A stretch of DNA of 64,000 nt from Symsagittifera roscoffensis (taxonomy: Eukaryota > Xenacoelomorpha > Acoela > Convolutidae), in NCBI RefSeq assembly GCF_963678635.1, contig NC_087065.1, positions 35,147,807 to 35,211,806 on the forward strand. Reading direction: 5' to 3'. The translations under genes and the position numbers were made by a program. The notes beneath the pieces were generated by a model. It saw nothing but the letters and a program-made list of their open reading frames with translations, was not told the origin of the DNA and searched no databases. How positions within the stretch are numbered: position 1 is the stretch's first letter; every line of letters starts with the position of its first letter. This document shows positions 1-9,988 of the stretch, piece after piece.

Positions 1-2552
1 GTTGGGGGGAGAAAAATGTTTTCGATTTCTAATGTAGATAAGGGTATTGTATCAAGTGGGTCATGGAGGTCAAAAACTTGATTTATCGTGTATTTTGAAT
101 CATTTGTTTGTGGTCCTGATAAATTTATTTTATCAGTTAAATCTTCTTTTTCAATTAGTGGAAAATGGTCTTTCTTAGGCGGGTGTTGTTTTGTTCGTTT
201 TTGTTGGGTGTTATTTTTTATCCATTGAGAATATGGGATTGGTTTGAAAGTTGATGTTCCAAGTAAATCAACTTCATAATGATTATTTTGACAATCTAAA
301 TAAAGTGGGAAATGTTGTAAATTATTTATTTGTGATTGTTCAATATCAGTTTTTACTGTATATTTGCATTCCAATCGGGGTGATGTTTCGTTTTCTGCAA
401 GGTAGAATTTTATGTTTTTGGGTATTTCAACTGTTGTTTTTCGTGTAAGTAATTCAGGTGGTGTATTTCGACTTAAGGTGTCTGGTAATGCAAGATTTTT
501 TCCTGCAGTCCAAACTATATGTAAGTTTGGAAATTTCATTAGAATTAGTTGAAATCTGTAAACTCGGTGGTTTGGGTTAGATTTTTGTGTAAATAGAAAG
601 ATGATTGGTTTATGGTCTGTGAATAGAACTGTTGGATGTTTTGATCCAAGTATCAGAAATTCATATTCTGTCAGTGTATATATTATGGCTGTACATTCTC
701 TCATTAGAGTTGAGAGTCGTAGCTCTGCTTGAGTGAATAATCGAGAATTTGCTGATATGAGGTTCATTTTATTTGTACCATTATGTGATTGTAATAGTGC
801 TGCACCGATGCCAAAGTTCGAAGCATCGCACATTGCATAAAATGGTTGATTTGAATCTGGAATTGTGTTTGAAATTTGTTCAGTTAAAAGTTTCTTTACT
901 TCTTCAAATCGTGTTTGATGTTCTGTGTTCCATTCAAAATTATTTTGTTGTCTAAGGATGTTATAAAATGGTCGTAGATATAATTGCATTTTATAAACAT
1001 ATTTACTTAAAAAGTTTAACATTCCAAGAAATTCTTGGATTTTCTTTTTATTTGTTGGTGGTTGAAGTTTTTGAATAGCGTCAATGCGTGATTTCAATGG
1101 AGTGATTGTTTTTCTTTCTATATTATGTCCTAAGAATTTAACTCTTGTCAAAAAGAAGTGTGATTTATCGGGGGCGGCCTTCAGATTTTCGTTCTGAAGT
1201 ATTTGGTGATATTTTTCTAAAACATTGAACATCTCGTCTTTTGTTTGTGATTGCATAAAAACATCGTCTAAATAGGTGATTGCGTTTTTCTTGAGTATCA
1301 GTGGTCTAAAAATTTTGCTCATAAAAGCTGAAAATGCTGCTGGTCCTATGGATATTCCATAGAATAAGCGGTTGAATTCATATTGTTGGTTTCCGATAAC
1401 AAATTGTGTTAAACGTCGTGATTGTTCATCTAGTGGCATTTGATTGTATGCACTATTCATATCGGCGGTTGTAAAGTATTTGCCGTTTATTTTTGTTAAA
1501 ATAACTTGTATTGGTTCAATGGGCCAATTACATTTTGATTCATCTATAAGTGAATTGAGGTATCTAGCATCGAGAACGATTTTTAATGATTCTCCTTTAG
1601 CTAGAATGATAACGGGGTTGATAAATGTGTTGCCTTTTGGTTGTTCTTCTTTGTTTACTGGTGATATAATGTTGTATTGTTCTAAAATGTCGAGTAATCT
1701 GTTCACTTTATCATGTAAGTGAATTGGTACTTTACTTGCTCTCTGTTTTTTGAAAACTGCGTCTGGTTTTAACGGGAGATGTAGTGATGAACTGATTTTT
1801 CCAACATCGAATTTTGATGTTGCATAGACTGATGAATATTTAATTAGCTGTTTGGCTAATTTTTCGAATTCGTCTTGTGTTATTTGTGAATGTTGGAAAT
1901 TAAACATTGTTAAAAATTTTTGTTGGTCCTCTGTGTAGTTACTTATGTTGAATGTAGGTTTGAAATATGGAGTTTTTGTGAAATAATCCGTATTTCTGTT
2001 TTCGTTACTTATTATATTATTTATAGATAATTCTTCATTAAGAATTGTAGATTGGCAAATATCTAGTAATTGGAGTATATTATTTACGCGATAGGCTTTT
2101 TCGTGTATTGGTGATATTGTAGCGTTGGTTTCACAATATCCTAAAAGTCCTAAAGGTAATGTTACTTGGTAAGGTGTGTTGTTATAGACATGTAAGGAAA
2201 TGATATCGGAATTCGAATTTTTCAAATATTTTATGGATGAGATTGTGATTTTGAAAAATTTGTGAATAGGTTTGAATTCAAATTCTGACATATAAAATTT
2301 TTGTTTGTTTTGTTCTTTATCATATTGGTGAACTTGTTTGATTGAAAAATTATAGATATTTCCTGATAGTGGTTTTAGGTGTTTTCTTTGTTGGTTAAAT
2401 ATTGGGTAGAATTTTGAAAAGAATGGTGGTTGTTTATTTAATCTTTGAAAAAATGTTAAGTATGTTTCTTTTGTTTTTGTATATTTATCTTTGATTAATA
2501 TTTTACTATTTAGTATGTTAATTGTTGGTATATACTTCGAAATAAATGGTAT
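1..2552 (-). CDS. pol: Reverse transcriptase and RNase H of element A (partial pol)
   Basis: Continues in the Gag-protease frame directly after the UGA at 2553-2555 and is open to the window edge. The RT active site YLDD is at 1263-1274, preceded by a typical RT stretch (TTADMNSAYNQMPL, then FVIGNQQYEFNRLFYGI) and followed by the gypsy-type thumb (FLGMLNFLSKYV). RNase H follows at roughly 840-450, with CDASNFGIGAALL, a REC acidic motif, TDHKP near 606-620, and the closing motif LPDTLSRN. The product copies element RNA into DNA and degrades the RNA strand. No integrase is reached before the edge. The reading frame was checked at YLDD and TDHKP; both fall in the Gag frame. The piece has no start of its own, so it would be made only by readthrough of the UGA or from a copy lacking it. 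Confidence 0.85.
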   Translation of the reverse strand, partial: MPFISKYIPTINILNSKILIKDKYTKTKETYLTFFQRLNKQPPFFSKFYPIFNQQRKHLKPLSGNIYNFSIKQVHQYDKEQNKQKFYMSEFEFKPIHKFFKITISSIKYLKNSNSDIISLHVYNNTPYQVTLPLGLLGYCETNATISPIHEKAYRVNNILQLLDICQSTILNEELSINNIISNENRNTDYFTKTPYFKPTFNISNYTEDQQKFLTMFNFQHSQITQDEFEKLAKQLIKYSSVYATSKFDVGKISSSLHLPLKPDAVFKKQRASKVPIHLHDKVNRLLDILEQYNIISPVNKEEQPKGNTFINPVIILAKGESLKIVLDARYLNSLIDESKCNWPIEPIQVILTKINGKYFTTADMNSAYNQMPLDEQSRRLTQFVIGNQQYEFNRLFYGISIGPAAFSAFMSKIFRPLILKKNAITYLDDVFMQSQTKDEMFNVLEKYHQILQNENLKAAPDKSHFFLTRVKFLGHNIERKTITPLKSRIDAIQKLQPPTNKKKIQEFLGMLNFLSKYVYKMQLYLRPFYNILRQQNNFEWNTEHQTRFEEVKKLLTEQISNTIPDSNQPFYAMCDASNFGIGAALLQSHNGTNKMNLISANSRLFTQAELRLSTLMRECTAIIYTLTEYEFLILGSKHPTVLFTDHKPIIFLFTQKSNPNHRVYRFQLILMKFPNLHIVWTAGKNLALPDTLSRNTPPELLTRKTTVEIPKNIKFYLAENETSPRLECKYTVKTDIEQSQINNLQHFPLYLDCQNNHYEVDLLGTSTFKPIPYSQWIKNNTQQKRTKQHPPKKDHFPLIEKEDLTDKINLSGPQTNDSKYTINQVFDLHDPLDTIPLSTLEIENIFLPP

Positions 2553-5500
2553 TCAAATGATATTATATTTAATGTCAGTGATATGGAATATTTGTTTAAA
2601 TGGCTTATTTAAAATTTTGCTTTGTTCCATTGTTCTGGTGGGGAGGAGAAATAATTGGATTTTTCCGTAGTTTATCAATGTTGATCCTTGTGCTGTTGCT
2701 AGTTTGCTGGAGGTTTCAAGAGGTGTTAGCTTTGGGTGTAAGGTTTTTATTTCATTCCATGTGGGGATGTTTATTATGTTTGATTCTGCTCCTGAATCAA
2801 TTAAAAAATCTATTTCAAGGTCTGGTGGTTGAAATTCTTTATTTCTTGGGCTTTCTAAGAGAAATGGTATTGTCCAAATTTTTTCTTTGGGTTGTTCTTT
2901 TTGTATATTTTGATAAATGTGGTTTGTATTCAAGCATTTTGTTTTGATATTTTTATTGGTTTGATTTGTAGTGTTAATCTCATTTGTTTCTTGTGTCGTT
3001 GGTGTGGAATTTATGGGTGTAGTGTAATACTTTTGAAGAAATTCTGATTGATTTTCATATATGTGTGATGGAAAGGGTTGTTCATATATGACAGATTCAT
3101 AGTCATTTTCGACTTTTATCATATTGATAGAAAGAGTGTTTTCAGTATCACTTTCTGAATCTGATGATGTACAGTTTATTTGATTGAGTTGTAACGTATC
3201 AGTTACTGTGTCATCAATACCTGGAGGGTCTGATGTTGTTTCTGGATTAGATTGTACTTGATTGATTTGTCTTTGATGTTTAGGTGTACTACTTCTGTGG
3301 CGATTATTAGAATTATTATAGTTATTATTATTCCGGTGTGGTGATTGGGAATAATTTCTATAACGATTATTATAACTTGAGTGTCGATTTTGTGAATTAT
3401 TTCGCGATCTGTTTTGATAATTGTTGTTTGGTCTGTTATAGTTCGATCTATTATATGAGTTATTCCTTGATTGATTGTTCGGGTAATTCTGGTTTCGGTT
3501 GTTTGAATAACTTCTATTTCGATTATAGGAGTAGTTTCTATTCCTATTGTATGATGAATTTCGTGATTGGTTGTTTGGATAGTAGTTATTTCTTGATTGG
3601 GAATTAGATCTAGAAACAAATCGTTGTGTATTTGAATTTGATCTGGAGTAGTTACTTCTACTATTTGGTCTATTGTAGTGATTTTGTGATGAATTTTGTG
3701 TATTTCTTCGTTCTGGCGATCTTCCTCTATAACTTGAGTTATATGGTGATTGATTTCTTGTATAATTTGTATTGTTCGGGAGTCGTTTTCCTGAACTGTT
3801 GTTGCTGTGGACTGTTTTGTTCGGTAGATTTTGATCTTTTTTCATGTATTGATAGAATGATTTATTTGGTTCTTTATATTTTTGAGGTTTATTTTGATTG
3901 TTTTGCTGTTTTTGTCTACATTCGGAAATACTATGTCCGTATCGTCGGCAATAATTGCACCATTTTTTGAAAGATGGTTTGCCTTTAAAGTTTGGGTTCT
4001 TTTCATAAATATTGAGTATTTCAGTGATTTTTTCAACGAGGTCTGTCTCTGATTCCTGTATATTATTAATATTAGTGGGAGTCGTTTCAATTCTGTTAAC
4101 GTATTGTAATTTCAGATTTTCCGTTTCTTCTAGTTTCATCGTGATTTCTGCTTGTTCTAATTTGTCTACTAGTTTTCGAAAATCTAAATCGGGTTCTCGA
4201 ATTGAAGAAGGATGGGATGCTCTCTTTTTTATTGCTATTTTCCTTAATTGTGGTGTTAAGGTCATCATTAAGATTTCTGTCATCTTTGTGTTTTTATAGT
4301 CATGTGTATTTAATGAATATGCTTTTCGAACTAGTGTTTCGATTCGTACTGCTATTTGCTTGATGGTTTCGTTTGGTAATCTGCGAATTTCATTACATAA
4401 AACTCTTTGTTGTTGTTTGTTTCTTTCGGAGTCAAACATTTTTGAAAATTCCTGTGTAAACCTTTTCCAGTTTGATTTTATTTCTAGAGGTAGTACTGAA
4501 AACCATTTTTGGGCTGCGCCATCTAAGGTTGTTTGTATTAACGCTGTGCGTCGATGTATCCAATTTTGATGTAGTGGCGTATTAATTGGTTCAGGTCCAA
4601 TATTTAAAATCAGGTTTGCTGTTACTGCATTTAAATAATCTTCTACAGAATATTCAGGGTCTGTTCCTGTGAAAACCATTAAAGGTTTGTTTGATGTTAT
4701 TGATGATCCACCCATAAGGTATGGATTCATTGTCATTTGTAATGATTCTGCTGCATTTGGCATTTGAGAAAAATTTGAAAGTTGGTTTCTTGTTATTTCA
4801 TGTTGTTGGAGATAATATGGGAGTGGTATTTCATTTTGCATTTGTGATGCTTGATACGAGTGTGCAGTCATTGGATTTTGTTGTTGAATTGGTTGAAAAG
4901 ATTGTGTATTAATTAGATTTTGTTGTTGAATTGGTTGTTGATGTTGTGCATCTATTGGTTGTGGAGAAAAATTTCTATGATTTGTACGTGTTTTCTGTAT
5001 TCCTTGTCTACGATATTCTTGAGTATTTGGTGCAAATATATCTGGTTGTAAGAAATCATCATCTGAGGATAAATAATCCATTTGATAAGATGTCTGTTTT
5101 TTATTTTTATTTTGTTGAAAAAATGGGTAATTTTCACTGTGATCCTGTGGAGGATTTGTTTGGAAATTTATTGAATTAGGTTGGGTCATTGGGTTATCCC
5201 AATTTCGAGATCTTGTATATTGGTTAAAATTTCTTTGTGGTTGGTTATATGTTTTTGATGGATGTGTATAATTATAATTATGGTCTGCAAAGTTGTTTCT
5301 AGTGAATGTTTTGCGTGTTTTTGATGGTATTGTCATGGGTCTGTATGTTTGGTAATCCGTATGTGAATATTTAGGGGCAACCGAAGGTTTAACGGTTGAT
5401 TGTAAGGTTACCTGTGTTTGTGAAGGATTTGTATTTCTTGGTGTTGTTAAATTTGGGCGTATTGGTGAAATACTTTGTTGTGTAGTTGTTGTGTGTACAA

Positions 5501-6482
5501 TTTCTTCATTTATGAAGTGTGATGGTGTCTGGATATCTTGTTGAGTAAGATTCCTAGTTCCATTGAGGTTTTCATTGTGTATAACTGTAGAGTTTAAACT
5601 ATTATTTTGTGTATCGGGTAAAAATGTATTATAGTTTAATGGTGTCGCATCAATGGTTAATGGTATTACTTTTACATAATCTCTTATGTAAGATATCGTA
5701 CTTATTGCTTGACTTGAGATTGTTTGTGGGAAGCTTATAAATGCGGGATGAGACCATTCGGGGTCCCAAACATAATCTGATTGTTCTGTGATAGCGGTAT
5801 CATCGTTCGAGTTTTGGGGTCTAAAATTTTTTCTTGCTTGTGCAATTAAATCAATATTGTGTGTGAAATAATCTATTATGAACCATGCCAAAATTTTTTG
5901 TAGATCGTGTTTTGTATGTTGTGAAACGTCGTCTTTCGTGAAATTTTCTTTAATGATGTTTAAATAACTAGAGAGTAGTGTGATTTCATGTCGTACTCTT
6001 AAATGTTTAGATGTTTCTGTCGGTGAGACATTTGTTATTGGGATTTCGTTTTCTAATATCGAAATATAACTATATATTATTGCGAAAACTTCATTGGTGA
6101 ATATGGAGTTTGCTCTTTGTGAGTTATGATATTGGATGCTTTTTATATATTCTGAAAAAACTTTTGAAAATTCTAAATCAAGATCGTCTGTTTGAATTGT
6201 ATATTTTCTATTATTATGGTTTGGTGAGGTGAATTCTATGGAGTAGATTCCATACTGTTGTGTTATGTTGCATATATCTTTTAAGTAGTGGTCTATGATT
6301 TGTCTTTTGATTTTTACATCTGGGAACTCTGTTTTACATGGACTGATTCCGGGTTCAAACAAATTTAAGAGTAAATTTTTGCAAAATATATGCTGTCCTC
6401 TATCAGTGGTTGCATCTACTATAAAGGGGAAGATATCATCATCATCTGGACTTTCTTCACCTGGGGTGTGCGTTGAGCTCAT
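2553..6482 (-). CDS. gag: Gag polyprotein with retropepsin domain, element A
   Basis: 1309 residues starting at MSSTHTPGEE. Residues 1-600 are low-complexity and Gln/Asn/Pro-rich. About 630-760 is a retrotransposon-Gag fold (TLDGAAQKWFSVLPLE, then LPNETIKQIAVRIETLV). A CX2CX4HX4C zinc knuckle (CNYCRRYGHSISEC) lies near 842-855. About 880-1060 is a long Arg/Ser/Asn/Tyr-rich stretch. The aspartic protease starts near 1228 with the catalytic FLIDSGAESN. The frame ends after DIKYNII with UGA, exactly where retropepsins carry the Gly of the hydrophobic-hydrophobic-Gly motif; in-frame sequence after the stop completes the protease fold and enters RT. I read the UGA as a nonsense mutation, not a natural end. 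The ATG overlaps the upstream small ORF by 26 nt. Confidence 0.85.
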   Translation of the reverse strand: MSSTHTPGEESPDDDDIFPFIVDATTDRGQHIFCKNLLLNLFEPGISPCKTEFPDVKIKRQIIDHYLKDICNITQQYGIYSIEFTSPNHNNRKYTIQTDDLDLEFSKVFSEYIKSIQYHNSQRANSIFTNEVFAIIYSYISILENEIPITNVSPTETSKHLRVRHEITLLSSYLNIIKENFTKDDVSQHTKHDLQKILAWFIIDYFTHNIDLIAQARKNFRPQNSNDDTAITEQSDYVWDPEWSHPAFISFPQTISSQAISTISYIRDYVKVIPLTIDATPLNYNTFLPDTQNNSLNSTVIHNENLNGTRNLTQQDIQTPSHFINEEIVHTTTTQQSISPIRPNLTTPRNTNPSQTQVTLQSTVKPSVAPKYSHTDYQTYRPMTIPSKTRKTFTRNNFADHNYNYTHPSKTYNQPQRNFNQYTRSRNWDNPMTQPNSINFQTNPPQDHSENYPFFQQNKNKKQTSYQMDYLSSDDDFLQPDIFAPNTQEYRRQGIQKTRTNHRNFSPQPIDAQHQQPIQQQNLINTQSFQPIQQQNPMTAHSYQASQMQNEIPLPYYLQQHEITRNQLSNFSQMPNAAESLQMTMNPYLMGGSSITSNKPLMVFTGTDPEYSVEDYLNAVTANLILNIGPEPINTPLHQNWIHRRTALIQTTLDGAAQKWFSVLPLEIKSNWKRFTQEFSKMFDSERNKQQQRVLCNEIRRLPNETIKQIAVRIETLVRKAYSLNTHDYKNTKMTEILMMTLTPQLRKIAIKKRASHPSSIREPDLDFRKLVDKLEQAEITMKLEETENLKLQYVNRIETTPTNINNIQESETDLVEKITEILNIYEKNPNFKGKPSFKKWCNYCRRYGHSISECRQKQQNNQNKPQKYKEPNKSFYQYMKKDQNLPNKTVHSNNSSGKRLPNNTNYTRNQSPYNSSYRGRSPERRNTQNSSQNHYNRPNSRSNYSRSNSNTQRFVSRSNSQSRNNYYPNNQSRNSSYNRNRNYSYNRNRSYSNNRNQNYPNNQSRNNSYNRSNYNRPNNNYQNRSRNNSQNRHSSYNNRYRNYSQSPHRNNNNYNNSNNRHRSSTPKHQRQINQVQSNPETTSDPPGIDDTVTDTLQLNQINCTSSDSESDTENTLSINMIKVENDYESVIYEQPFPSHIYENQSEFLQKYYTTPINSTPTTQETNEINTTNQTNKNIKTKCLNTNHIYQNIQKEQPKEKIWTIPFLLESPRNKEFQPPDLEIDFLIDSGAESNIINIPTWNEIKTLHPKLTPLETSSKLATAQGSTLINYGKIQLFLLPTRTMEQSKILNKPFKQIFHITDIKYNII

Positions 6483-6924
6483 TTTTTCGTTCGATGACTG
6501 TTAATATGTAATTATTAATGTGTCGAATTGGTTGATTCCAATTGTATAAATGTACTGGTTTGTGTTTATACTGCTTTTTTATTCTTCTTTTTCCTCTTTT
6601 TGATGAATTTGAAGTTGTTTCTGAGTCAGAAAAATATAATTGATCGTGAAGTGGGTAATTTTTATCTATTGATTCTTTTAGTTTGTAAAGTTCGTCTAAA
6701 CTGTTGGTTTCTGATTCTGAAAATGCGTTTCGATTTTTTGAAAATCTTTTTCGTGTTATTTGTCTTTGTTTCGTTATTATTTTTCTTTTTAGTGTTTGTC
6801 GTTTTGTTCGAATGTATCCAACTGTTTGTGTATGAGGTGTGATTACAAGGTCGTATTTTTTGTTATCTATTTCACAATTGTGTAAAACGATTGTTTGTTT
6901 ATTTCCTAGGTTTTTAAATGACAT
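6457..6924 (-). CDS. Small basic upstream ORF of element A, function unknown
   Basis: 155 residues from MSFKNLGNKQ, upstream of gag on the same strand and overlapping its start by 26 nt (6457-6482). It is rich in Lys/Arg clusters (KRQTLKRKIITKQRQITRKR, then SKRGKRRIKKQYKHK) separated by a Ser/Asp/Glu-rich acidic stretch. No known domain is recognised. Moving from this frame into gag would need a +1 shift; translation of gag by reinitiation or leaky scanning is equally possible. It could be a genuine accessory protein or an N-terminal extension of Gag. Its intact length beside an otherwise open element argues that it is coding. Confidence 0.6.
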   Translation of the reverse strand: MSFKNLGNKQTIVLHNCEIDNKKYDLVITPHTQTVGYIRTKRQTLKRKIITKQRQITRKRFSKNRNAFSESETNSLDELYKLKESIDKNYPLHDQLYFSDSETTSNSSKRGKRRIKKQYKHKPVHLYNWNQPIRHINNYILTVIERKNELNAHPR

Positions 6925-8173
6925 AAGGTTTAGGATGACGGATGCAAAAGGTTGTTAAATGGTTTCTATTTTCTTAAACTGTTAGTTCTTACGATTTTTT
7001 GGTTAGCTTAACCTGGGTCTGTTTGTTCAGGGTTGGAGAGAAAAGTATATCGATTCCGAAGAATGATTTTTTACTTTCTCGTGGCTAGTATAAGTTAAGG
7101 TGTTAACTTACTTAATCTTACTTAGGGGTAGTGATTGTGTTCAAGGGTTGGAGAATAGTAAATCGATCCACAAGGTTCAGGTATAATTAGAACGCGAGTA
7201 GTTCGTTAGATACTATTTTAAACTTACTAAGTCTAAGATTTATCCTGGGTCTGGTAAGAGGGGGGATCAAGTGAAGGATGAATAACCGAAGTTCTTCACT
7301 GTTTATCCTAATTTGAATGATTAGTTTTGTTTAAAAATTTCTATTAGTCTTAGGTCTTTAGAAAGGGTTGGGTAGTGAATCGACGTTTGAGGTCGTTAGA
7401 CACTAATTAAGTGGGTGGGGGAGAACAAAGTTGTTCTGTTTGATCCAAGGATAAGCCTTGATGATCAAATTTGAAATTTAATTAAGTAGAAAATGATTTA
7501 AGATCCAAGGATAAGCCTTGATGATCTGGTTTTAAAATTAAGTGAATTTAAGTTTTAATAAATTTTTAAATGTGTGTAAAGGAAAGATTTAGTGTTTTGA
7601 TGATGTTAGTGGGTTTATGATTGCTGTTATGTTTTAGATGATGGAGCTGGAACAACAGGATGATTTATGATTACTAACCATTTATTGTCATGCTACTAAT
7701 TTTTATTTTTTATTTTTCAATAAATATTTTTCAAACATGTTTTGTATATTACTGCAGAGTTTTAGGAAAACGATCTTAGATCTTTTTATCAATCGTTATT
7801 GTATATTAATAATTTTGTTTAGCGCCTGTAATGATTTTGAGGATTGACTTCAAAATTTTAGGTTTGCAAATGAAAATCTAAATTCATTGCCAGTAGTATT
7901 CTAAATATAAAAGTTTGTTCTGGTTTTTGCCTAACTATCATATAGCTATATGGCAAGTTTCTACTTTGTCGTATGTCGTCTCTGGTTCGAGGTCTTCTTC
8001 CAATTCCGGGTAGTTCTGTTATGGTTCGGAATATTGGCTCTGATCTATTGAGTCGTAGAGACATTTCGATTAAATTATTGTCGTATAACATTTTGTAAAT
8101 GTTTTTGTCTAATTTCTAATCTATTTTGGTTAATTCTAAGCTATTAAGGTCTTGTTCGAGACTTATGGTCGCA
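6925..8173 (-). other. Leader region of element A
   Basis: No convincing ORF. It holds three partial repeats of a motif beginning gttggagag/gttgggtag and ending in atcga (near 7033, 7148 and 7367), and a duplicated hairpin-forming 25-mer (7442-7526). This looks like a structured 5' untranslated leader between the candidate primer site and the first ORF. Confidence 0.45.
7442..7526. repeat. Two identical 25-bp hairpin-forming repeats
   Basis: The same 25 bp occurs at 7442-7466 and 7502-7526, 60 bp apart. Each begins and ends with GATC and contains CAAGG-ATAAG-CCTTG, so each RNA copy can fold as a short stem-loop. Position in the retroelement leader suggests a packaging, dimerisation or translation signal, which is inference. 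Confidence 0.7.
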
Positions 8174-8178
8174 CCAGA

Positions 8179-8478
8179 TGAGTTAGGACCGATTTGGTTA
8201 ACTCATAGAGTAATTTCGGATAGGGTACACCGTCTGCTCGTCACGCTATCTTATTTTCGGCCGGATAGATTCGTGCAACTTCTTAGTCTAATACCGATCC
8301 TAATCTTACTCTTATACTATCTAGTCTCAGGTTGTTTAACTAGTCTCTGCTAGGCTCAATAGATCTAGGGTATACTGGTTTATTGCGGCTGCTGAAGTGC
8401 TCGGGAGAGTCCAACTAATTTCTAAGTTAAATTCAAATCTCTCTGGTGCTGAAATTACAAGTAACTTCAGCACTTACA
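8179..8478 (-). repeat. Candidate 5' LTR of element A
   Basis: A 300-bp stretch beginning TG (TGTAAGTGCTGAAG at 8478 down) and ending CA at 8179 on the minus strand. It is followed after 2 nt by TGGTGCGACCATAAG (8176 down), a possible tRNA primer site. Near its start is an imperfect hairpin (8444-8474). The partner LTR lies outside the window, so the boundaries rest only on the TG/CA rule and the TGG. Confidence 0.35.
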
Positions 8479-9988
8479 AATAAGTGGGTTGTTAGTTAGA
8501 TGGATCATGATTGGTTAATATTAAATACTTTACATTGGTAAAATATCTAAATTATCCAATCATAAAATATAGTCTAGATCAGGTTCCACAGGGGCTTGTG
8601 TAAATGTTATTTCGTTGATGAATTATGATCGTTTAATAAACTGTCAATTCAAAAAAAAAACATAATATCACACGTTTAAAAAATGTATTTTTTATAAATT
8701 GTCTGTCGTTTTGAACGATACCCAAGCGCGAGAGAAAAATCTAGAAAATTTTCTGACTGTTAACTTGAAAAACTGAGGACTCGTTCCCATTATTGCCCCC
8801 TCCCCCAAACCCAGTGAATAAAAATTAAGAAACCACTAAAAAGAATTTTTTTTGTCGGGGACACATTTTGCTGAGGGGCTGATGGGAAAAAGTCTAACTG
8901 ATTTCATTAACTTAGCTGTTTTTGAGCTACTCATTTGCTAGCCAGATATGAATAAAAAATTGTCAAATTTGTACGTTTGAAGTTTTTAATCGCTTCGAAG
9001 CCTGTGAAACAAATCTTCCTCTTTAACTTTTTCCAATTAGTCTGTTAACAGTTTATGAATGAGCAAAACTTAAAGAAACACGTGAACAAAACTTTCAATC
9101 TTTTCCATAAAAAACTGTCATTTATTCCATACAATTTCTTGCGTACAGAAGTGTATATAAAAATTTTGGTGATGAATTTTTTTTCATACATGAGTCATTT
9201 TTCTAGAACATATTTTTTTTGAAATTTTTGTTCTGTTTTTGCGTTTTGTCCGAAAACCCAATAATCAAAGATTTTCTCAATAAAAAACCCACTGTTTAAA
9301 TGGTTTGTAATCGCATGTATAAACTGCATTAGATTTTACACATGTTTATCAGTGTCACACTTTTCAAAATAGCAAGAAAGTTTTACCTTGAAAAGTTTAG
9401 TAGTTCAAATTGTGATTTGAAATAACATTATTTTAAAAGCTTGTTTGCCAAATACAAATAAATGCCGCGCATGTGATGACTTTTGGCAGTAAATTGGGGT
9501 TCGAAATCATGCAATGCGGCCAGATTGCGGTAACTGATCCCAGCAAATGCTTTCCTTTTTTAGATCAACGCTTTCTAAATGCGGCGAAATAATCCGGCTC
9601 TGTGATATCCTACGAGGTTTTTTGTTGGAAAACTAATTGGTAATTCAAAAAATATATTTTCTTGGCTTTGAGTGAATAGTTTTTCTCTTTGTTTTTTAGC
9701 TACTTAGAGCGGTTCTCAGTTTCATACTCTGAACTCTCAGCTGTGTACCAAAAGTCTCAGAACTAAAGGACCTTGGACACTTATAATAATAGATTGACGG
9801 TTACGGTTACATCATCCTATGGCAGTAATAGTATCGCTACCCCCTCAAGTGAAAAATATTATGATTAAAGACATGATTTATGATAGCAAGAGTTTTTAAA
9901 GCTCAGCTTTTGAAAGTTTAGTGATTGTCTGATTGCAAAAATGTCTATTCTTTTAATTTTTGTCCAGTTCTATCCTCCAGCTAGGGTT
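8479..9988. other. AT-rich sequence without a recognisable gene
   Basis: No ORF, RNA gene or known element recognised. Simple A/T runs only. Confidence 0.5.

Larger units (their letters stand above)
1..8478 (-). mobile_element. Ty3/gypsy-type LTR retrotransposon A, cut by the left window edge
   Basis: On the minus strand, from high to low coordinates: candidate 5' LTR (8179-8478), a leader of about 1.25 kb, a small basic ORF (6457-6924), Gag plus retropepsin (2553-6482), then RT and RNase H in the same frame to position 1. Integrase and the 3' LTR would lie outside the window, so LTR identity and target duplication cannot be tested. The order protease-RT-RNase H, with YLDD in RT, places it in the Ty3/gypsy group. 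The coding frame runs from 6482 to 1 with a single stop, a UGA at 2553-2555, so the copy is young or only lightly decayed. Confidence 0.85.
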
